A stretch of 35,073 nucleotides of DNA from a virus: positions 1-35,073 of the IMG/VR virus record IMGVR_UViG_3300020580_000040, one strand, 5' to 3'. Positions 1-9,075 of this stretch are shown one piece after another. Positions within the stretch are counted from its first letter, which is position 1. Each line of letters starts with the position of its first letter. Below the pieces are notes generated by a model that was given only the letters and a program-made list of their open reading frames with translations, had not been told where the DNA came from and did no database searches. Made by a program: the position numbers and the translations under genes.

Positions 1-152
1 CGACGCCGCTTGATAAACGAACTGCGTAAAACTCCCGGTATTCGGCACGGTGAGCGTGGCGCCGATCTTCGTGCCGGCGGGAAATTCAAAATGCCATTTG
101 CCAGGACTGTTTGGCGAAGCTACGCAGCCGCTGAGCGTATAGCCGCCTGCGG
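1..152. repeat. Terminal direct repeat, left copy (circle overlap)
   Basis: Bases 1-152 recur at 34922-35073. The only difference seen is base 26 (G) against base 34947 (C). A reading frame continues exactly across the join, so this is most simply the assembly overlap of a circular molecule of about 34,921 bp. The alternative is a short true terminal redundancy of a linear genome. Confidence 0.9.
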
Positions 153-777
153 CGGGCACCGTCACAGAGAAATCCACGGTTTGCCCGGCAGTGATAAAGC
201 CGATGATCCCCTGTGTGGGATAGCACGGCGCCGCTTGAAGCTGTACCGCGGGATTGCTGGCTACGATCGAGGAAGTTCCCGCAGGCGGCCCGATCGATCC
301 GCCGCTGGCCGTGCCTGGCGGCCCTTGCGGCCCAGGTGGACCAGTATTCCCTGCTGGCCCTTGCGGCCCGATCGCGCCGGGCGGCCCAACGATGCCTTGA
401 ATCCCCGCCGGCCCTTGCGGCCCTGCATTTCCTGTAGCGCCCTGCGGTCCTGCTGGCCCTTGTGCGCCCTGTGGACCAGGCGGCCCGGCAATGCCAGCGC
501 CGATATTGGCCACTGCGGTTTGCAGTGTCGCCACGTTTTGATTCAGCGTTTGAACATTCGAGAGCAGCCCTGTAGTGAGCGACGTGAGGCTGCAGTCTTG
601 ATCCGCCAGCCGCATAAGCGGATCCGTAAGATCGATGCCAAGTTTCGGAGTGAGCAGCGCGCCGGCGCCGGCCACGTCCTGCTGCTGCTGCTGCGTGAGG
701 CAGGTGGAAACGTAAGGCGTTTGTGCAGCCAGGCTAGTGGCGCACAAGAGCAACGCGGCTAGAATTAGTTGTTTCAT
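1..777 (-). CDS. Collagen-like fibre with CBM6-like C-terminal domain (runs off left edge)
   Basis: Starts at ATG 777-775 and is open to base 1. It continues across the circle junction to a TGA at 34831-34829, giving 289 aa. Order: signal peptide (about 1-18, ending SLAAQ); a Gln run near 28-32; a short heptad-like stretch (about 73-95); about 21 uninterrupted Gly-X-Y triplets (about 97-160); and a beta-sandwich tail with the pattern VPNTGSF..LPAGTSTVRV typical of CBM6/CBM35 sugar-binding modules. The Gly-X-Y part should trimerise as a stalk presenting the sugar-binding tip, so a receptor-binding or decoration fibre is inferred. It overlaps the upstream gene by ATGA. The function assignment rests on visible repeats and memory of the CBM6 signature. 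Confidence 0.85.
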   Translation of the reverse strand, partial: MKQLILAALLLCATSLAAQTPYVSTCLTQQQQQDVAGAGALLTPKLGIDLTDPLMRLADQDCSLTSLTTGLLSNVQTLNQNVATLQTAVANIGAGIAGPPGPQGAQGPAGPQGATGNAGPQGPAGIQGIVGPPGAIGPQGPAGNTGPPGPQGPPGTASGGSIGPPAGTSSIVASNPAVQLQAAPCYPTQGIIGFITAGQTVDFSVTVPAAGGYTLSGCVASPNSPGKWHFEFPAGTKIGATLTVPNTGSFTQFVYQAAS

Positions 778-1472
778 TGTACTCTCCGATAATCCGCCAA
801 TGCCATCAGCCAATGTGACCCGCCACTATCTGACCCGTCTGCGAGGCTGAAATACATAGAGCCAATATCGGGAGCTTCCACTGTGGCAATTTTATCTTCC
901 ACGGCAAAGATGCAAGAGGTTGCTTCGATTGTCCAGCCAGGTCCAGGGCGAAACAAGCCGCAACCCACGGCATTAGAGTTAGCAAAACTGATAAGCAAGT
1001 CACCCTTTTGTGGAACGACAGGGCGAGTCCACCAGTAAGGACAGTTCTGGCCGTCCGTGCAGTCTGTGAAAACATCGTTTGCGTTTGAGTAATCGCCTTG
1101 CGCCCCTTTGCTGTACGCCCAAACGCCTTCGTACAAAAGGATGAAGACATCCAGCCCTGCCCCCTTCCCGAAGCTCACTACCACGCCGGATGAATATGGG
1201 AGCGAAGTGAAAGCTAAATGGTAGATGGAATCCCCGGTAAAAGTATTCACGTAGTCCGGTTTAACGGTTTGCACGTTTCCATACCCTATTGTCACCGTGA
1301 TGGGCTGCCCCGCTAATCGAGCCACAATGAAGGACGTATAGCCGTTACTGGCCAAAAATAAACAATTGCTTGCAGGACCAGAACATGCAATCGGCTTTTT
1401 AGCAGGGAGTGACACCTGCGCAGCGAGCGGAGATGCCAGCAGGAACAAACTAGCGATTAAACGTAATCTCAC
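774..1472 (-). CDS. Secreted protein of unknown function (fibre module)
   Basis: 232 aa. Residues 1-18 ([19 protein letters not shown]) form a clear Sec signal peptide with an AxA-type cleavage site. The mature part is beta-rich with several Cys (for example DCTDGQNC) that could form periplasmic disulfides. It overlaps the upstream gene by 23 nt and its stop forms ATGA with the collagen-like fibre start. The DNA here is visibly more AT-rich than the rest of the window, as in the two upstream genes. Not recognised; a fibre accessory or receptor-binding part is inferred from position only. Confidence 0.75.
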   Translation of the reverse strand: MRLRLIASLFLLASPLAAQVSLPAKKPIACSGPASNCLFLASNGYTSFIVARLAGQPITVTIGYGNVQTVKPDYVNTFTGDSIYHLAFTSLPYSSGVVVSFGKGAGLDVFILLYEGVWAYSKGAQGDYSNANDVFTDCTDGQNCPYWWTRPVVPQKGDLLISFANSNAVGCGLFRPGPGWTIEATSCIFAVEDKIATVEAPDIGSMYFSLADGSDSGGSHWLMALADYRRVQ

Positions 1473-2058
1473 GCTTCACGCCTTTCAAAAGCTCATCGTT
1501 TGGCACTTCGATGGTCACGGAGTCTACTGGCCGATTGTCTTTGCCTTTCCAGACCAGCATCAGCACTGTGGGATTGCGCCACGTTGGGTCAATTTCCACC
1601 GTTGAAACAATTCGCCCGTTCACGTCTGTATCGCGGTGATTGTTCTCGTACCAGCCATCTTTAGTTCGCTTCTGAGCGAACTCGATGCGGCCTTCTAGTG
1701 GTTCTTTAGATTGCCCATACCAGTGCTTTGTTTCGATTGTGAACGTCAAATCAAACTTAATTTCCAGCAAATGCTTTGGGTCGGGTGGATGTGGGTAGAT
1801 AGAAGCACTGCGCGCGATAGGACTTTCCTTTAAGGGTTCCGGCCCCTCAAGGCATATAGGCACACGCTCCCTGCCGAAGCCGGGAGGGTCGCCATGCTCA
1901 GAAGCGTGATAATTTTGAGGGCATTCCCAGTGCCCAATCCACTGCGGGTCGCCTGTGACGATACCGGGAGGGATAGTATCACGCACCCATTTAGCCGATG
2001 GCGGTTGTTGCGGTACAGCAAACAGAAAAAGAACTGCAAGAATTATTGTGCTATACAT
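1450..2058 (-). CDS. Secreted protein of unknown function (fibre module)
   Basis: 202 aa with an N-terminal hydrophobic segment (residues 2-15, TIILAVLFLFAV) that fits a signal peptide or anchor. The rest is hydrophilic and Pro-rich, then a predicted beta-sandwich (residues about 95-200). It overlaps the spike gene end by 16 nt and the next gene by 23 nt, so it is translated as part of the same cassette. Base composition is AT-richer than most of the window (26 G/C in the 60 bases from 1741), which suggests a swapped receptor-binding segment. No family recognised. Confidence 0.7.
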   Translation of the reverse strand: MYSTIILAVLFLFAVPQQPPSAKWVRDTIPPGIVTGDPQWIGHWECPQNYHASEHGDPPGFGRERVPICLEGPEPLKESPIARSASIYPHPPDPKHLLEIKFDLTFTIETKHWYGQSKEPLEGRIEFAQKRTKDGWYENNHRDTDVNGRIVSTVEIDPTWRNPTVLMLVWKGKDNRPVDSVTIEVPNDELLKGVKREITFNR

Positions 2059-4316
2059 GAATATCCCACGTCATACGTAGAAGTAGAAACCGTGCTAACT
2101 GTCGTCAGAATGTTCACCGTGACAGCAGTTGTGGAAATGGCACTAGGAAAGGGCAATCCTATGCCTACTGGAGCAGCGGTAATCCATGAACCTGTCCCGG
2201 TGTTTTTAATCCAATAATTGCATGAAGGTGCAGCGCCGGAAGGCCCGGCATACGTTCCAGCGAAGTTATAGCTAAAGGATGGGTTTGTTGCCGTCGTTGT
2301 TCCCGCCGTGATACGAACCGTACCCTTTTCATTTGTACTGCCAGCCACAAGAGCGCATGTTCCATTGCCAGCCGATTCCGCGCAACTACCTGGCGCAAGC
2401 GTAGTGATTGAACCCGCCGCAAAGACAACGGTTGGGTCAGTGTAAACTATTGCATTCGTTCTAGAGACTGCGTTGAGAGTCCCGCCAACTATCGTGCCTA
2501 CCCCTAGAATCAATTTCTGGCCTGCTACGTTCATAAAAATACCGTTGCTCGTAGCGCCAAGACAGTTCCATCGCCCGCCCTCAAGAATCACTAAGGCTCC
2601 AGCACCGCCCATTAAGATTCCCGATGAGTTTGTGGTGTTGCAGGTAAACAGATTGCTACCGATGCCGTGGTAGCGGCCTGAGATACTTAAAATCACTGTC
2701 AATCCAGCCCCGCCGTAATCGGAGCCAAAGTCGGTCAAGTCGGCACCAAGTGGAACGCCTAGATTCGGCCCATTCGTGTCGCCAAAGAAAGCATAGTAGA
2801 ACTTGACGATAGAGCCATTTACCTGGCCTCCCACATTCCCGCAACCGTCAATGATTGGCGCTCCCCATCCACGAAAGCCAATGCCCATGTTAATGCCTGT
2901 AAGATTTGTGTCTGACCCTCCGGTTGCCATGCAAGCGACTTGTGTCCATTGAGAACCTAATTGTCCGGCTAGAAGATTTCTAGGGCTGGCGAGACCAGTA
3001 TTGCCCCATCCAAAACCATTGAATTGCAAATCCTTGACGGTCGATTCGAGGTAGTTGAAGAAACACCCACCGTTGTTTGCTCCTGTAATGGGACAGCCCG
3101 CGAAGTTGAAACCCGTCGCTATGCCGAACATGGATACGCCGATGCCCTGCCCTGAGACTTGCGCCGTGTAGTCGGCTTGCGGTTCAGCACCCAAGCAGTT
3201 TGTGCCAGGGTTGTTGAAATGAGGCTGTAAGAGAGCAGTGATTCCAGCGGGGATGACTAATCCCTGACATTTGTTCGCTCCCGCCCAATCTGTTTCTGCG
3301 GCAGTGATGGCGGCATCGTCATTTGTAGCCCACCAGATTATCCAGTTGGCCCCAGAGCTTGCTATAAAGTTCTGTGAGGCCGTTGCATGAGTGGCGTCCT
3401 GTACAGACAGAATCGTTGTGCTTGTAGCTACTGGAGTGGCTGCTGTCCCAACAAAGTTGAACTGCACGCCGCAACAACTACCTATCGTAGCAGAAAGCTG
3501 CTTGCCCACGTCGGCAGCACTCAATCCCGCTCCCGTGCATGTGAAAGTCGCTAACCCACTCGTAAACGAACACGTATTTACGTTGGCAAAAAATACCTTC
3601 CCATCAAACTTCGCTCCATACTTCGGGTCGGCAACATTGATAGATTTAAGGATAGGAGTTTGGCCTGCAACGATTCCGTTAATACTTCCGGAACCAGAAA
3701 TGTTGATCGAGCCGCCGCTACCTACCGTTACAGGCGTCGTGACAGGGAAGCCCGTGCCGCTGCCAGAGGTATTCGAAAGCGCCGGCGCGGAAGCGCTGAG
3801 CAGCGTGGAAATATCAATAACGTTGCTAGTGCAGGTGGCTGGCGTGTTCGTGCCGCAGTTGATAGCTGTGGTGACGGTGAAACTTTGCGGACCAGTGCCG
3901 GCGGGCGGTGCGATCCCAGGCGACATATTGACGGTGAAACGCCAGGTTGTGTTTGATGGGTTGATCACGCCGCTATCTGCCAGGCGCATCGCAAAGCTGC
4001 CAGGCGCGCCACTACCCGGTGATGTGGGGCAGCCGAGCGCGATCGGGGAAGTCTGCGTGGTAAAGCCGCCGCCATTCAGCGTTGGCGAAGCGCCGCCGGC
4101 CGTGACAAGCTGCGCGGAGATTGTTCCGCATGCGTATTTCAGCCCGTTGGGATCGGTGATCGTTCCGGTAACGGTGGTGAAGCCGCCCTGCGCACGCGCC
4201 AATGGCACAAAACTAGAAACAAGAAACGCGAAAAGAAAAGCGAAACGGACGGCCGCGATGGTCGAACCACCTATGGCAACCGTCCGTTTTGAGGTATCGA
4301 CGCAAGAGCCTATCAT
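2043..4316 (-). CDS. Spike with pectate-lyase-like beta-helix
   Basis: 757 aa. AAGGAG lies 9 nt before the ATG. Residues about 18-43 are a signal peptide (hydrophobic FAFLFAFLVSSF, then ARAQ). Residues about 45-200 form a beta-rich carrier domain (VTGTITDPNG...TISAQLV). A Gly/Ser linker follows, then ADPKYGAKFDG, the hallmark entry into the pectate-lyase superfamily beta-helix used by phage tailspikes. The body (about 230-620) is Gly/Asn-rich with short repeated turns, and the end is a small beta domain. Likely role: adhesion to or depolymerisation of host surface glycan. A signal peptide is unusual for a phage spike. The DNA from about 3660 downwards is AT-richer than the N-terminal part, so the gene looks chimeric. 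Confidence 0.8.
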   Translation of the reverse strand: MIGSCVDTSKRTVAIGGSTIAAVRFAFLFAFLVSSFVPLARAQGGFTTVTGTITDPNGLKYACGTISAQLVTAGGASPTLNGGGFTTQTSPIALGCPTSPGSGAPGSFAMRLADSGVINPSNTTWRFTVNMSPGIAPPAGTGPQSFTVTTAINCGTNTPATCTSNVIDISTLLSASAPALSNTSGSGTGFPVTTPVTVGSGGSINISGSGSINGIVAGQTPILKSINVADPKYGAKFDGKVFFANVNTCSFTSGLATFTCTGAGLSAADVGKQLSATIGSCCGVQFNFVGTAATPVATSTTILSVQDATHATASQNFIASSGANWIIWWATNDDAAITAAETDWAGANKCQGLVIPAGITALLQPHFNNPGTNCLGAEPQADYTAQVSGQGIGVSMFGIATGFNFAGCPITGANNGGCFFNYLESTVKDLQFNGFGWGNTGLASPRNLLAGQLGSQWTQVACMATGGSDTNLTGINMGIGFRGWGAPIIDGCGNVGGQVNGSIVKFYYAFFGDTNGPNLGVPLGADLTDFGSDYGGAGLTVILSISGRYHGIGSNLFTCNTTNSSGILMGGAGALVILEGGRWNCLGATSNGIFMNVAGQKLILGVGTIVGGTLNAVSRTNAIVYTDPTVVFAAGSITTLAPGSCAESAGNGTCALVAGSTNEKGTVRITAGTTTATNPSFSYNFAGTYAGPSGAAPSCNYWIKNTGTGSWITAAPVGIGLPFPSAISTTAVTVNILTTVSTVSTSTYDVGYSCIAQ

Positions 4317-4328
4317 AAGAGTTGCTCC

Positions 4329-5996
4329 TTATGGTGCAAAGAAGCCGTGGATCTCCACTACGGCCGTACCCGCCACGGCGCCCGCTTGCGTGGCACAGAC
4401 GGCACTCTGCAGCGGAGCAATCAGCGGCGTGCGCATTCCGACAACACTGGTGAGATTGGCGACGGTATCCGCATACGTAATGGCGGAAAGGTTCGCCGTT
4501 CCCGTGCCGCAGTTCGATCCCGTACCTGTCTTGAGTTGAATGGAGCTGGTGGTGCCTGCCGTAGTGGTGTTGATTTGGATATCCGTTACGTAGGCGCGCA
4601 CGGGCACATTGTTGATGGTGGTGGGCGGCGACTGGCATTGCGTAGTGGTGTTGGTGCTCAGCGTGACGTTGCAGACGAATTGATTCGGGAATTGCGCGTC
4701 CTGCGTGATGACTTGTCTGCCGGTAGCATCCGCCTGGAAGGAAATTGCGGGCTGCGTCAAGCCGGCGGTGGTGGTGCCCGTCAATTCCGCAGCCATCGCG
4801 CCCGCGGCCGTGCCGCTCGAGAGCGTAAACGTGATGACGTCCGCCGCGGCTGTCGAAAGCGTGCTTGAGGCCCACACGATCAATCCCGCAGCTTGATTGC
4901 CGTTATTGAACGTGAGCTGCGTGACGGGGAGCCAGGTGCCGCCTTGCGTATCTGTGACGCCGCTGACAACGCAGGGCGTGGCGCCGGAACAACGTATCGC
5001 AGCGATCTTCGTGCTGCCTGCCAGCGTGTTGCCGCTGTAAGAGATAATACCAACGCCGCTGGCAATGTTGCTCTGGCGCAACGTTGTGGTGGGCGAAGAA
5101 AAAAGCACGATCGCGGCAATATCCTGCCCCGCCGGCGTGGAGTTCAAAAATGTTCGCTGGAATTTCTGGCCGGCGGCCACGTTAGCCAGGAATGCTAGAG
5201 ACATTTGCGGAGAACCGCCGCCGCAACTGCCAGCGAAGCCCGGCGCGCAAGCCCAGGGCGCAACGAGTGTTGTGTTGGAGAGATCTGATAGGTTTGCTTC
5301 GAAGGCTAGGCCAAATTCGCCACTAGCGCTAGGCGTGGGCACGGTGTCGACGGTGAAAGTGCCTGCACTGCCGGCGGGGATCCCCAGCGAACTGATATTG
5401 AAATTATCGATACCGGCCGTAAGAAAATTTGTGTTTACGGGAAGTTGCAGGCCGCCATCAATGATAGGAAAGACGCCGCCAGCGCTCTGCTGCTGCGGCA
5501 CCACGCCCTGTACGTTACCCACTACGCCATTGCCGATGCTAACCGGCGTTCCACCTGTCGGACCAGCGATCGAGCTGAAAGCAGTCTGCGCGCCGGCGTA
5601 GCTGAGATTAAAGAAGCTGGCGGCCGTACAAGTAAGCGCGATTTTTACGATTGGATAGTAGCCAGCCCCCTGCACGATATAGGCATTGACCCCGCCACCG
5701 ATGGCAAAAGAAATTTGCGGATTCGAAATGCGGTACTGACTGAAGAAACCGTCTCCGCCATCAATTTCCATCGTAAAGCTGGGAGCGTTCGTAAATGCAG
5801 ATGCCTGGTGCGCGATTTGTCCGATGTTCTGGACGGTGAAGATCTGCAGCGCGCCGGTGCATTGCACGTTATTGGCGAGCACCTGGTTGACGGTTTGCAG
5901 CCCCACATCACCGATAAATTGCGCTCGAGCGGACTGTGGAGCCGCAAGGCCAAAGAGAGACACCGCCGCAGAGAATAAAAACGTTTTCAGTTTCAT
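4329..5996 (-). CDS. Large secreted beta-rich protein, probable fibre/spike component
   Basis: 555 aa from ATG 5996. This start is preferred because it opens directly with the signal peptide MKLKTFLFSAAVSLFGLAAP and an ARAQ cleavage site; an upstream in-frame ATG at 6032 would bury it. The mature protein is rich in Thr, Ser, Gly and Asn with alternating hydrophobics, predicted to be all-beta, and has a few paired Cys. It sits 12 nt upstream of the spike gene and probably forms the same surface structure. Not recognised as an enzyme. Virion adhesin or base of the spike is inferred. Confidence 0.75.
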   Translation of the reverse strand: MKLKTFLFSAAVSLFGLAAPQSARAQFIGDVGLQTVNQVLANNVQCTGALQIFTVQNIGQIAHQASAFTNAPSFTMEIDGGDGFFSQYRISNPQISFAIGGGVNAYIVQGAGYYPIVKIALTCTAASFFNLSYAGAQTAFSSIAGPTGGTPVSIGNGVVGNVQGVVPQQQSAGGVFPIIDGGLQLPVNTNFLTAGIDNFNISSLGIPAGSAGTFTVDTVPTPSASGEFGLAFEANLSDLSNTTLVAPWACAPGFAGSCGGGSPQMSLAFLANVAAGQKFQRTFLNSTPAGQDIAAIVLFSSPTTTLRQSNIASGVGIISYSGNTLAGSTKIAAIRCSGATPCVVSGVTDTQGGTWLPVTQLTFNNGNQAAGLIVWASSTLSTAAADVITFTLSSGTAAGAMAAELTGTTTAGLTQPAISFQADATGRQVITQDAQFPNQFVCNVTLSTNTTTQCQSPPTTINNVPVRAYVTDIQINTTTAGTTSSIQLKTGTGSNCGTGTANLSAITYADTVANLTSVVGMRTPLIAPLQSAVCATQAGAVAGTAVVEIHGFFAP

Positions 5997-6044
5997 GGAA
6001 CACACTCCAAACGAAAAAACAGATCCAGCCACGCTTCGAGCGTG

Positions 6045-6752
6045 CTAAATCCAAATGTTGCTGTCTTCGATATCCGTTGGATAGTTCCAGCCAACGAAGC
6101 GCGCGCCAACGCGCTGGCCGGCCACCACGATGCCGCCATTCGGCCCAGCGGGATTATTGAAGGCCACCAAAGTGAGCACCTGATTTTCGAAGATACGGAA
6201 ACCGGGAATTTCTGTGGGACTGGCAGGATTCCCGAGCGAAGCCAGAATGCTGTCATACGAAACGGCGCCTGGTGGCGGCGTACCGTCCACCAAAATGCGC
6301 CAAATCAAATCGCCGGTGCCTTCCACCCATCCGCCACCTACGAAATTGTTGGCCACTTTATAAATGATCCCATTGCGGCCAGGTGGCACCACGTAAGAGA
6401 TGATCACCACCGTACTGCCGATCGCCGGCACCAGCGCATAGTTATCCTGATCAATGTTTTCCCAATTCTGGATACCACGCGGGAAAGTGACATAGTTGAT
6501 CCCGTCGATCTTCATCGTTTGCACTGGATCGGGCTGCTCGGAACTGTCCGGACCAGAGCCAACATCCGCGGTGGTATCCGTGGTGGTAGGCGGCATGGCC
6601 AGATCATCCAGCAAATCTTCGCAAGGGCTGCCATCGGCAAGCCCGGCAAGAGGCACACGCGGATTGAAACGGTGGCTGCGATCCCCTAGCCCGGCTAGCG
6701 GTACGCGCGGATTGAAGCGCTGCGATCGCGGCAAATGAAGGATGCTGCTCAT
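6045..6752 (-). CDS. Beta-rich virion candidate with tandem N-terminal repeat
   Basis: 235 aa. Residues 9-24 and 25-40 are a near-perfect 16-residue tandem duplication (core RFNPRVPLAGL), followed by an acidic Pro/Thr linker. From about 78 there is a compact beta domain with VPPGRNGIIYKVANNF and EGTGDLIWRILVDG, ending in GWNYP. I have an impression of similar phage structural proteins but cannot name a family. It starts 2 nt after the preceding gene, at the promoter-distal end of the capsid block. A minor capsid or vertex protein is inferred. The duplicated GLG/GLA sites match a motif seen in other late proteins. Confidence 0.75.
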   Translation of the reverse strand: MSSILHLPRSQRFNPRVPLAGLGDRSHRFNPRVPLAGLADGSPCEDLLDDLAMPPTTTDTTADVGSGPDSSEQPDPVQTMKIDGINYVTFPRGIQNWENIDQDNYALVPAIGSTVVIISYVVPPGRNGIIYKVANNFVGGGWVEGTGDLIWRILVDGTPPPGAVSYDSILASLGNPASPTEIPGFRIFENQVLTLVAFNNPAGPNGGIVVAGQRVGARFVGWNYPTDIEDSNIWI

Positions 6753-6753
6753 T

Positions 6754-7716
6754 TTAGAGCCCCCTTAAAAGAAAGATACCGCCAATCACTAGCGCGGCGA
6801 TCGGGAGCCAATCGCCAGACACTCCCGATGCCGCGGCTGCAGGTGTGGCGAACGAAGGCATAGAGCCGGTGGGCGCGGCCACGGTGTTGGGCGCACTTGG
6901 CGGTGCCGTCGACGGCGAATAGAAAGGTGCGTAGGAACTGGCTGGCGCAGCAGCCGCCGGCGCCGTGGTATTCGGCCGCGACGGCGTAACGATTTGCATT
7001 GGCTGCGCGGAAGCTGCGGCGGCCGCGGCGTTTGCCGCATCGATCATATCCTGGAACTGGCTTTCCATCACCAGGCAGATCGCTTCCAGTTCTTCGTACA
7101 TCACGCAGGCCGCGTTGCAATCCTGGTAGATGGATCCCACTGCGCTGCGGAAATCGCCTTTCAACGATTCCAGTGCGCTGATGGCGTCTTGCGGCGTTAC
7201 CATGCCGCTCGAGACGCCTTGCGCGATGATACTCAGATAATTGTTGGCTGCAGGGACGGCGGAACAGAGCACCGTCTGTTCTTTTCGCACAGCTTGCGCG
7301 TGATGATTGATCAGCGTGCTAAACAGTCCAACGATAGCCGAGACGGCGATCGAGATCCCGGCCGTCACCGGCCCGAGCGCCGCGCCGGTGGCCATCAGCC
7401 CCACGTTAACGCCTTGCAGCGCGAGGCCAGTGCTGGTTTGTACCAGTTTCAGATCATTCTGTGCGCCGGTGGGAACGCCTTGCGCGGCCGCACAGTCTAC
7501 TGTGCCAGGGATGTACGCCACTTCGCCGCTGGCGCCCATCATTTGTAGCCGCAGCGCGGAATTCAGAATGGCGGCTTTGCCGGATGCCGTAACTTTAGAT
7601 TCGGTTACTTGCGCCGCGGCCGCTGCGGGCGTCATCGCGCCTAGATGCCAATGGTATCCGCGCAGCGAACTGTCCTGGCATCCACAATCGTTTCCGCTGT
7701 CGCATCCGCATCGCAT
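6754..7716 (-). CDS. Virion-associated membrane protein (two membrane segments, AP-rich linker)
   Basis: 320 aa. A Cys-rich start (CGCDSGNDCGC) is followed by RGYHWHLG at 19-26. A long hydrophobic stretch at about 97-135 contains GPVTAGISIAVSAIVGLF, then HHAQAVRKEQ and a helical region with CNAAC. An Ala/Pro-rich linker (about 235-295) leads to a C-terminal anchor WLPIAALVIGGIFLLRGL. The string PNTVAAP in the linker also occurs in the linker encoded at 14862-15878, suggesting shared ancestry of linkers. Probably a minor virion membrane protein. No enzymatic motif seen. Confidence 0.75.
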   Translation of the reverse strand: MRCGCDSGNDCGCQDSSLRGYHWHLGAMTPAAAAAQVTESKVTASGKAAILNSALRLQMMGASGEVAYIPGTVDCAAAQGVPTGAQNDLKLVQTSTGLALQGVNVGLMATGAALGPVTAGISIAVSAIVGLFSTLINHHAQAVRKEQTVLCSAVPAANNYLSIIAQGVSSGMVTPQDAISALESLKGDFRSAVGSIYQDCNAACVMYEELEAICLVMESQFQDMIDAANAAAAAASAQPMQIVTPSRPNTTAPAAAAPASSYAPFYSPSTAPPSAPNTVAAPTGSMPSFATPAAAASGVSGDWLPIAALVIGGIFLLRGL

Positions 7717-7725
7717 CGTTTTCCT

Positions 7726-8370
7726 TTAGTCTGGCCAGTTGAAGCGGCGCACCATGCCGAAAAGCGCAACCTGGCATTCATTGCTCGCGCCGCTCGTATC
7801 TTGATTCTGGATGATCACCAGCGCTTGCGAATTCGGCCCGCCAAAACAATACGGCTCGCGCAAAAAGAACGGCTGGCAGCTTAGCGTGGCGCTACCGCCG
7901 CCGCATTGTAGAGCGCCAAGCACGCCGCGGCCGGCAAGACGCACACCGGATTTTTCTGCTATGTCTCCGCAGATGCGCCGGCCAACATCCTTCCAGGTGT
8001 AATAGCGTTTTTTTTGATCGAACATCTGCATGCGGAATCCGCCGGCGAGCGTCGACGTTCCCGTTATGCCGAACAAATGGAATTCGCGCTGGAAATTGAT
8101 GCGGAGCTGCGTAGTTTGCCGCGCGGGGAGCACCGCTGTGGCCACTTCCCAGCTTGGACAATAGCCATCTTCGAAGCCAGGCGGATGTTTTTCGCCCAAG
8201 CGATAGACGGCGTGCTGGTAACTGTCCAGCGGCAGCATGCGCGCCAGATAGTTCACCAGCACGTTGCGATCTTTGACGGGATTCATCGGCTGATGAAACG
8301 AATCCGAGCGCGCCGCAGCGTTTGCCGGCGTGTTCCCCGATGCTTGCGATTTGCCATCGCCTGCGTACAT
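7726..8370 (-). CDS. Beta-rich virion candidate
   Basis: 214 aa, no signal peptide and no membrane segment. The N-terminal 30 residues are polar, then alternating beta-type segments (QTTQLRINFQREFHLFGITG, PFFLREPYCFGG, ECQVALFGMVRR) resemble the strands of a jelly-roll-type capsid subunit. It lies between the 144-aa protein (8410-8844) and the membrane protein (6754-7716), within four beta-rich genes that end with the candidate major capsid gene. A minor or second capsid protein is inferred; fold not provable here. Confidence 0.7.
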   Translation of the reverse strand: MYAGDGKSQASGNTPANAAARSDSFHQPMNPVKDRNVLVNYLARMLPLDSYQHAVYRLGEKHPPGFEDGYCPSWEVATAVLPARQTTQLRINFQREFHLFGITGTSTLAGGFRMQMFDQKKRYYTWKDVGRRICGDIAEKSGVRLAGRGVLGALQCGGGSATLSCQPFFLREPYCFGGPNSQALVIIQNQDTSGASNECQVALFGMVRRFNWPD

Positions 8371-8409
8371 TCTATTTCCCCATTGTTACGTTATAACGGC
8401 CGATTCCTT

Positions 8410-8844
8410 CTACTGGACGCCTGGCCGCGGCCAGAGTTTGAATCCGCTGAAAACAATTTCGACAACGTTGGGCGCCGCGCTGGTATCCGTGAAGAAAAGC
8501 GAATAGACGCGCGTGGCCGGCATCACGTAGGGTACGGCCAGCGGAAACGAAGCGTTGAGCGTGGCTGTGCCGGCCCAATTATCGATGTTGATGCCGTTGA
8601 AGATGGTTCCGCCGGCTTGCGCTTGCGGCGATGTGCCGATAAAGTCGCGTCCGGTGGCTTGTTCCTTCATTAAAACCTTGAGCAAACTAGACGTGCGGCT
8701 GGCTAGCGTCCACCACCATTCGAAATCCGCATCGGAGAGAATTTGCAGCGCGTTGGGATCTTGTGTGGCCGAGGCCGGCACAGTGCGATCCAGAACATAG
8801 CTGAAATACTGCCGCTCGAATTGATCGTCTAAAGCTGAGTTCAT
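8410..8844 (-). CDS. Beta-rich virion candidate, small
   Basis: 144 aa. Residues about 35-62 contain SDADFEWWW then a helix. The second half has beta segments and a PYVMPATRVYSLFFTD stretch ending in VEIVFSGFKLWP, a terminal strand pattern shared in style with the protein at 7726-8370. The start forms ATGA with the end of the 72-aa gene, so the two are translationally coupled. Probably a structural subunit (inference from composition and place). No homologue can be named. Confidence 0.7.
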   Translation of the reverse strand: MNSALDDQFERQYFSYVLDRTVPASATQDPNALQILSDADFEWWWTLASRTSSLLKVLMKEQATGRDFIGTSPQAQAGGTIFNGINIDNWAGTATLNASFPLAVPYVMPATRVYSLFFTDTSAAPNVVEIVFSGFKLWPRPGVQ

Positions 8845-9059
8845 GTGACTCTCTCCTGTTCCTGCTTAGTGCCTTTGCGCTTGTACCTATCTCGCCACCG
8901 CTGAAATCCCGATTCCGCTTTCGCCGCTACCGCGATCCCGTGCATATCGATCTCGCCGCTACTTTGAAATGCGTGCTGATAGCCGGCTGCTTTCAGTTTC
9001 TCCTTGATCTCTTCATAAGCTGCCGAACTAATTTCAAGAACTGCGTACGTATGCGTCAC
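8841..9059 (-). CDS. Small conserved-looking protein of unknown function
   Basis: 72 aa, alpha/beta, with the pattern YAVLEISSAAYEEIKEKL and a central EIDMHGIAV. I recall similar small proteins (YAVLEV..YDEI...IDMHGIAV) in other phages, without known function. It sits 82 nt after the candidate capsid gene, behind a hairpin, and ends ATGA-coupled to the 144-aa gene. The C-terminus is strongly basic. Confidence 0.65.
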   Translation of the reverse strand: MTHTYAVLEISSAAYEEIKEKLKAAGYQHAFQSSGEIDMHGIAVAAKAESGFQRWRDRYKRKGTKQEQERVT

Positions 9060-9075
9060 CGTTCACCAAAGAAAA

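Noticed and set aside
10-762. Long plus-strand frame opposite the collagen-like gene
   Set aside because: Low-complexity Arg/Pro/Cys translation, antisense to a gene with a clear signal peptide and Gly-X-Y repeats.
3391-4539. 382-codon plus-strand frame
   Set aside because: Antisense to the spike and the secreted protein. Composition (Val/Pro/Ala) is a mirror of the sense codons, and there is no ribosome site or motif.
4213-4875. 220-codon minus-strand frame
   Set aside because: Other-frame shadow of the secreted protein, His/Arg-rich, spanning a gene boundary.
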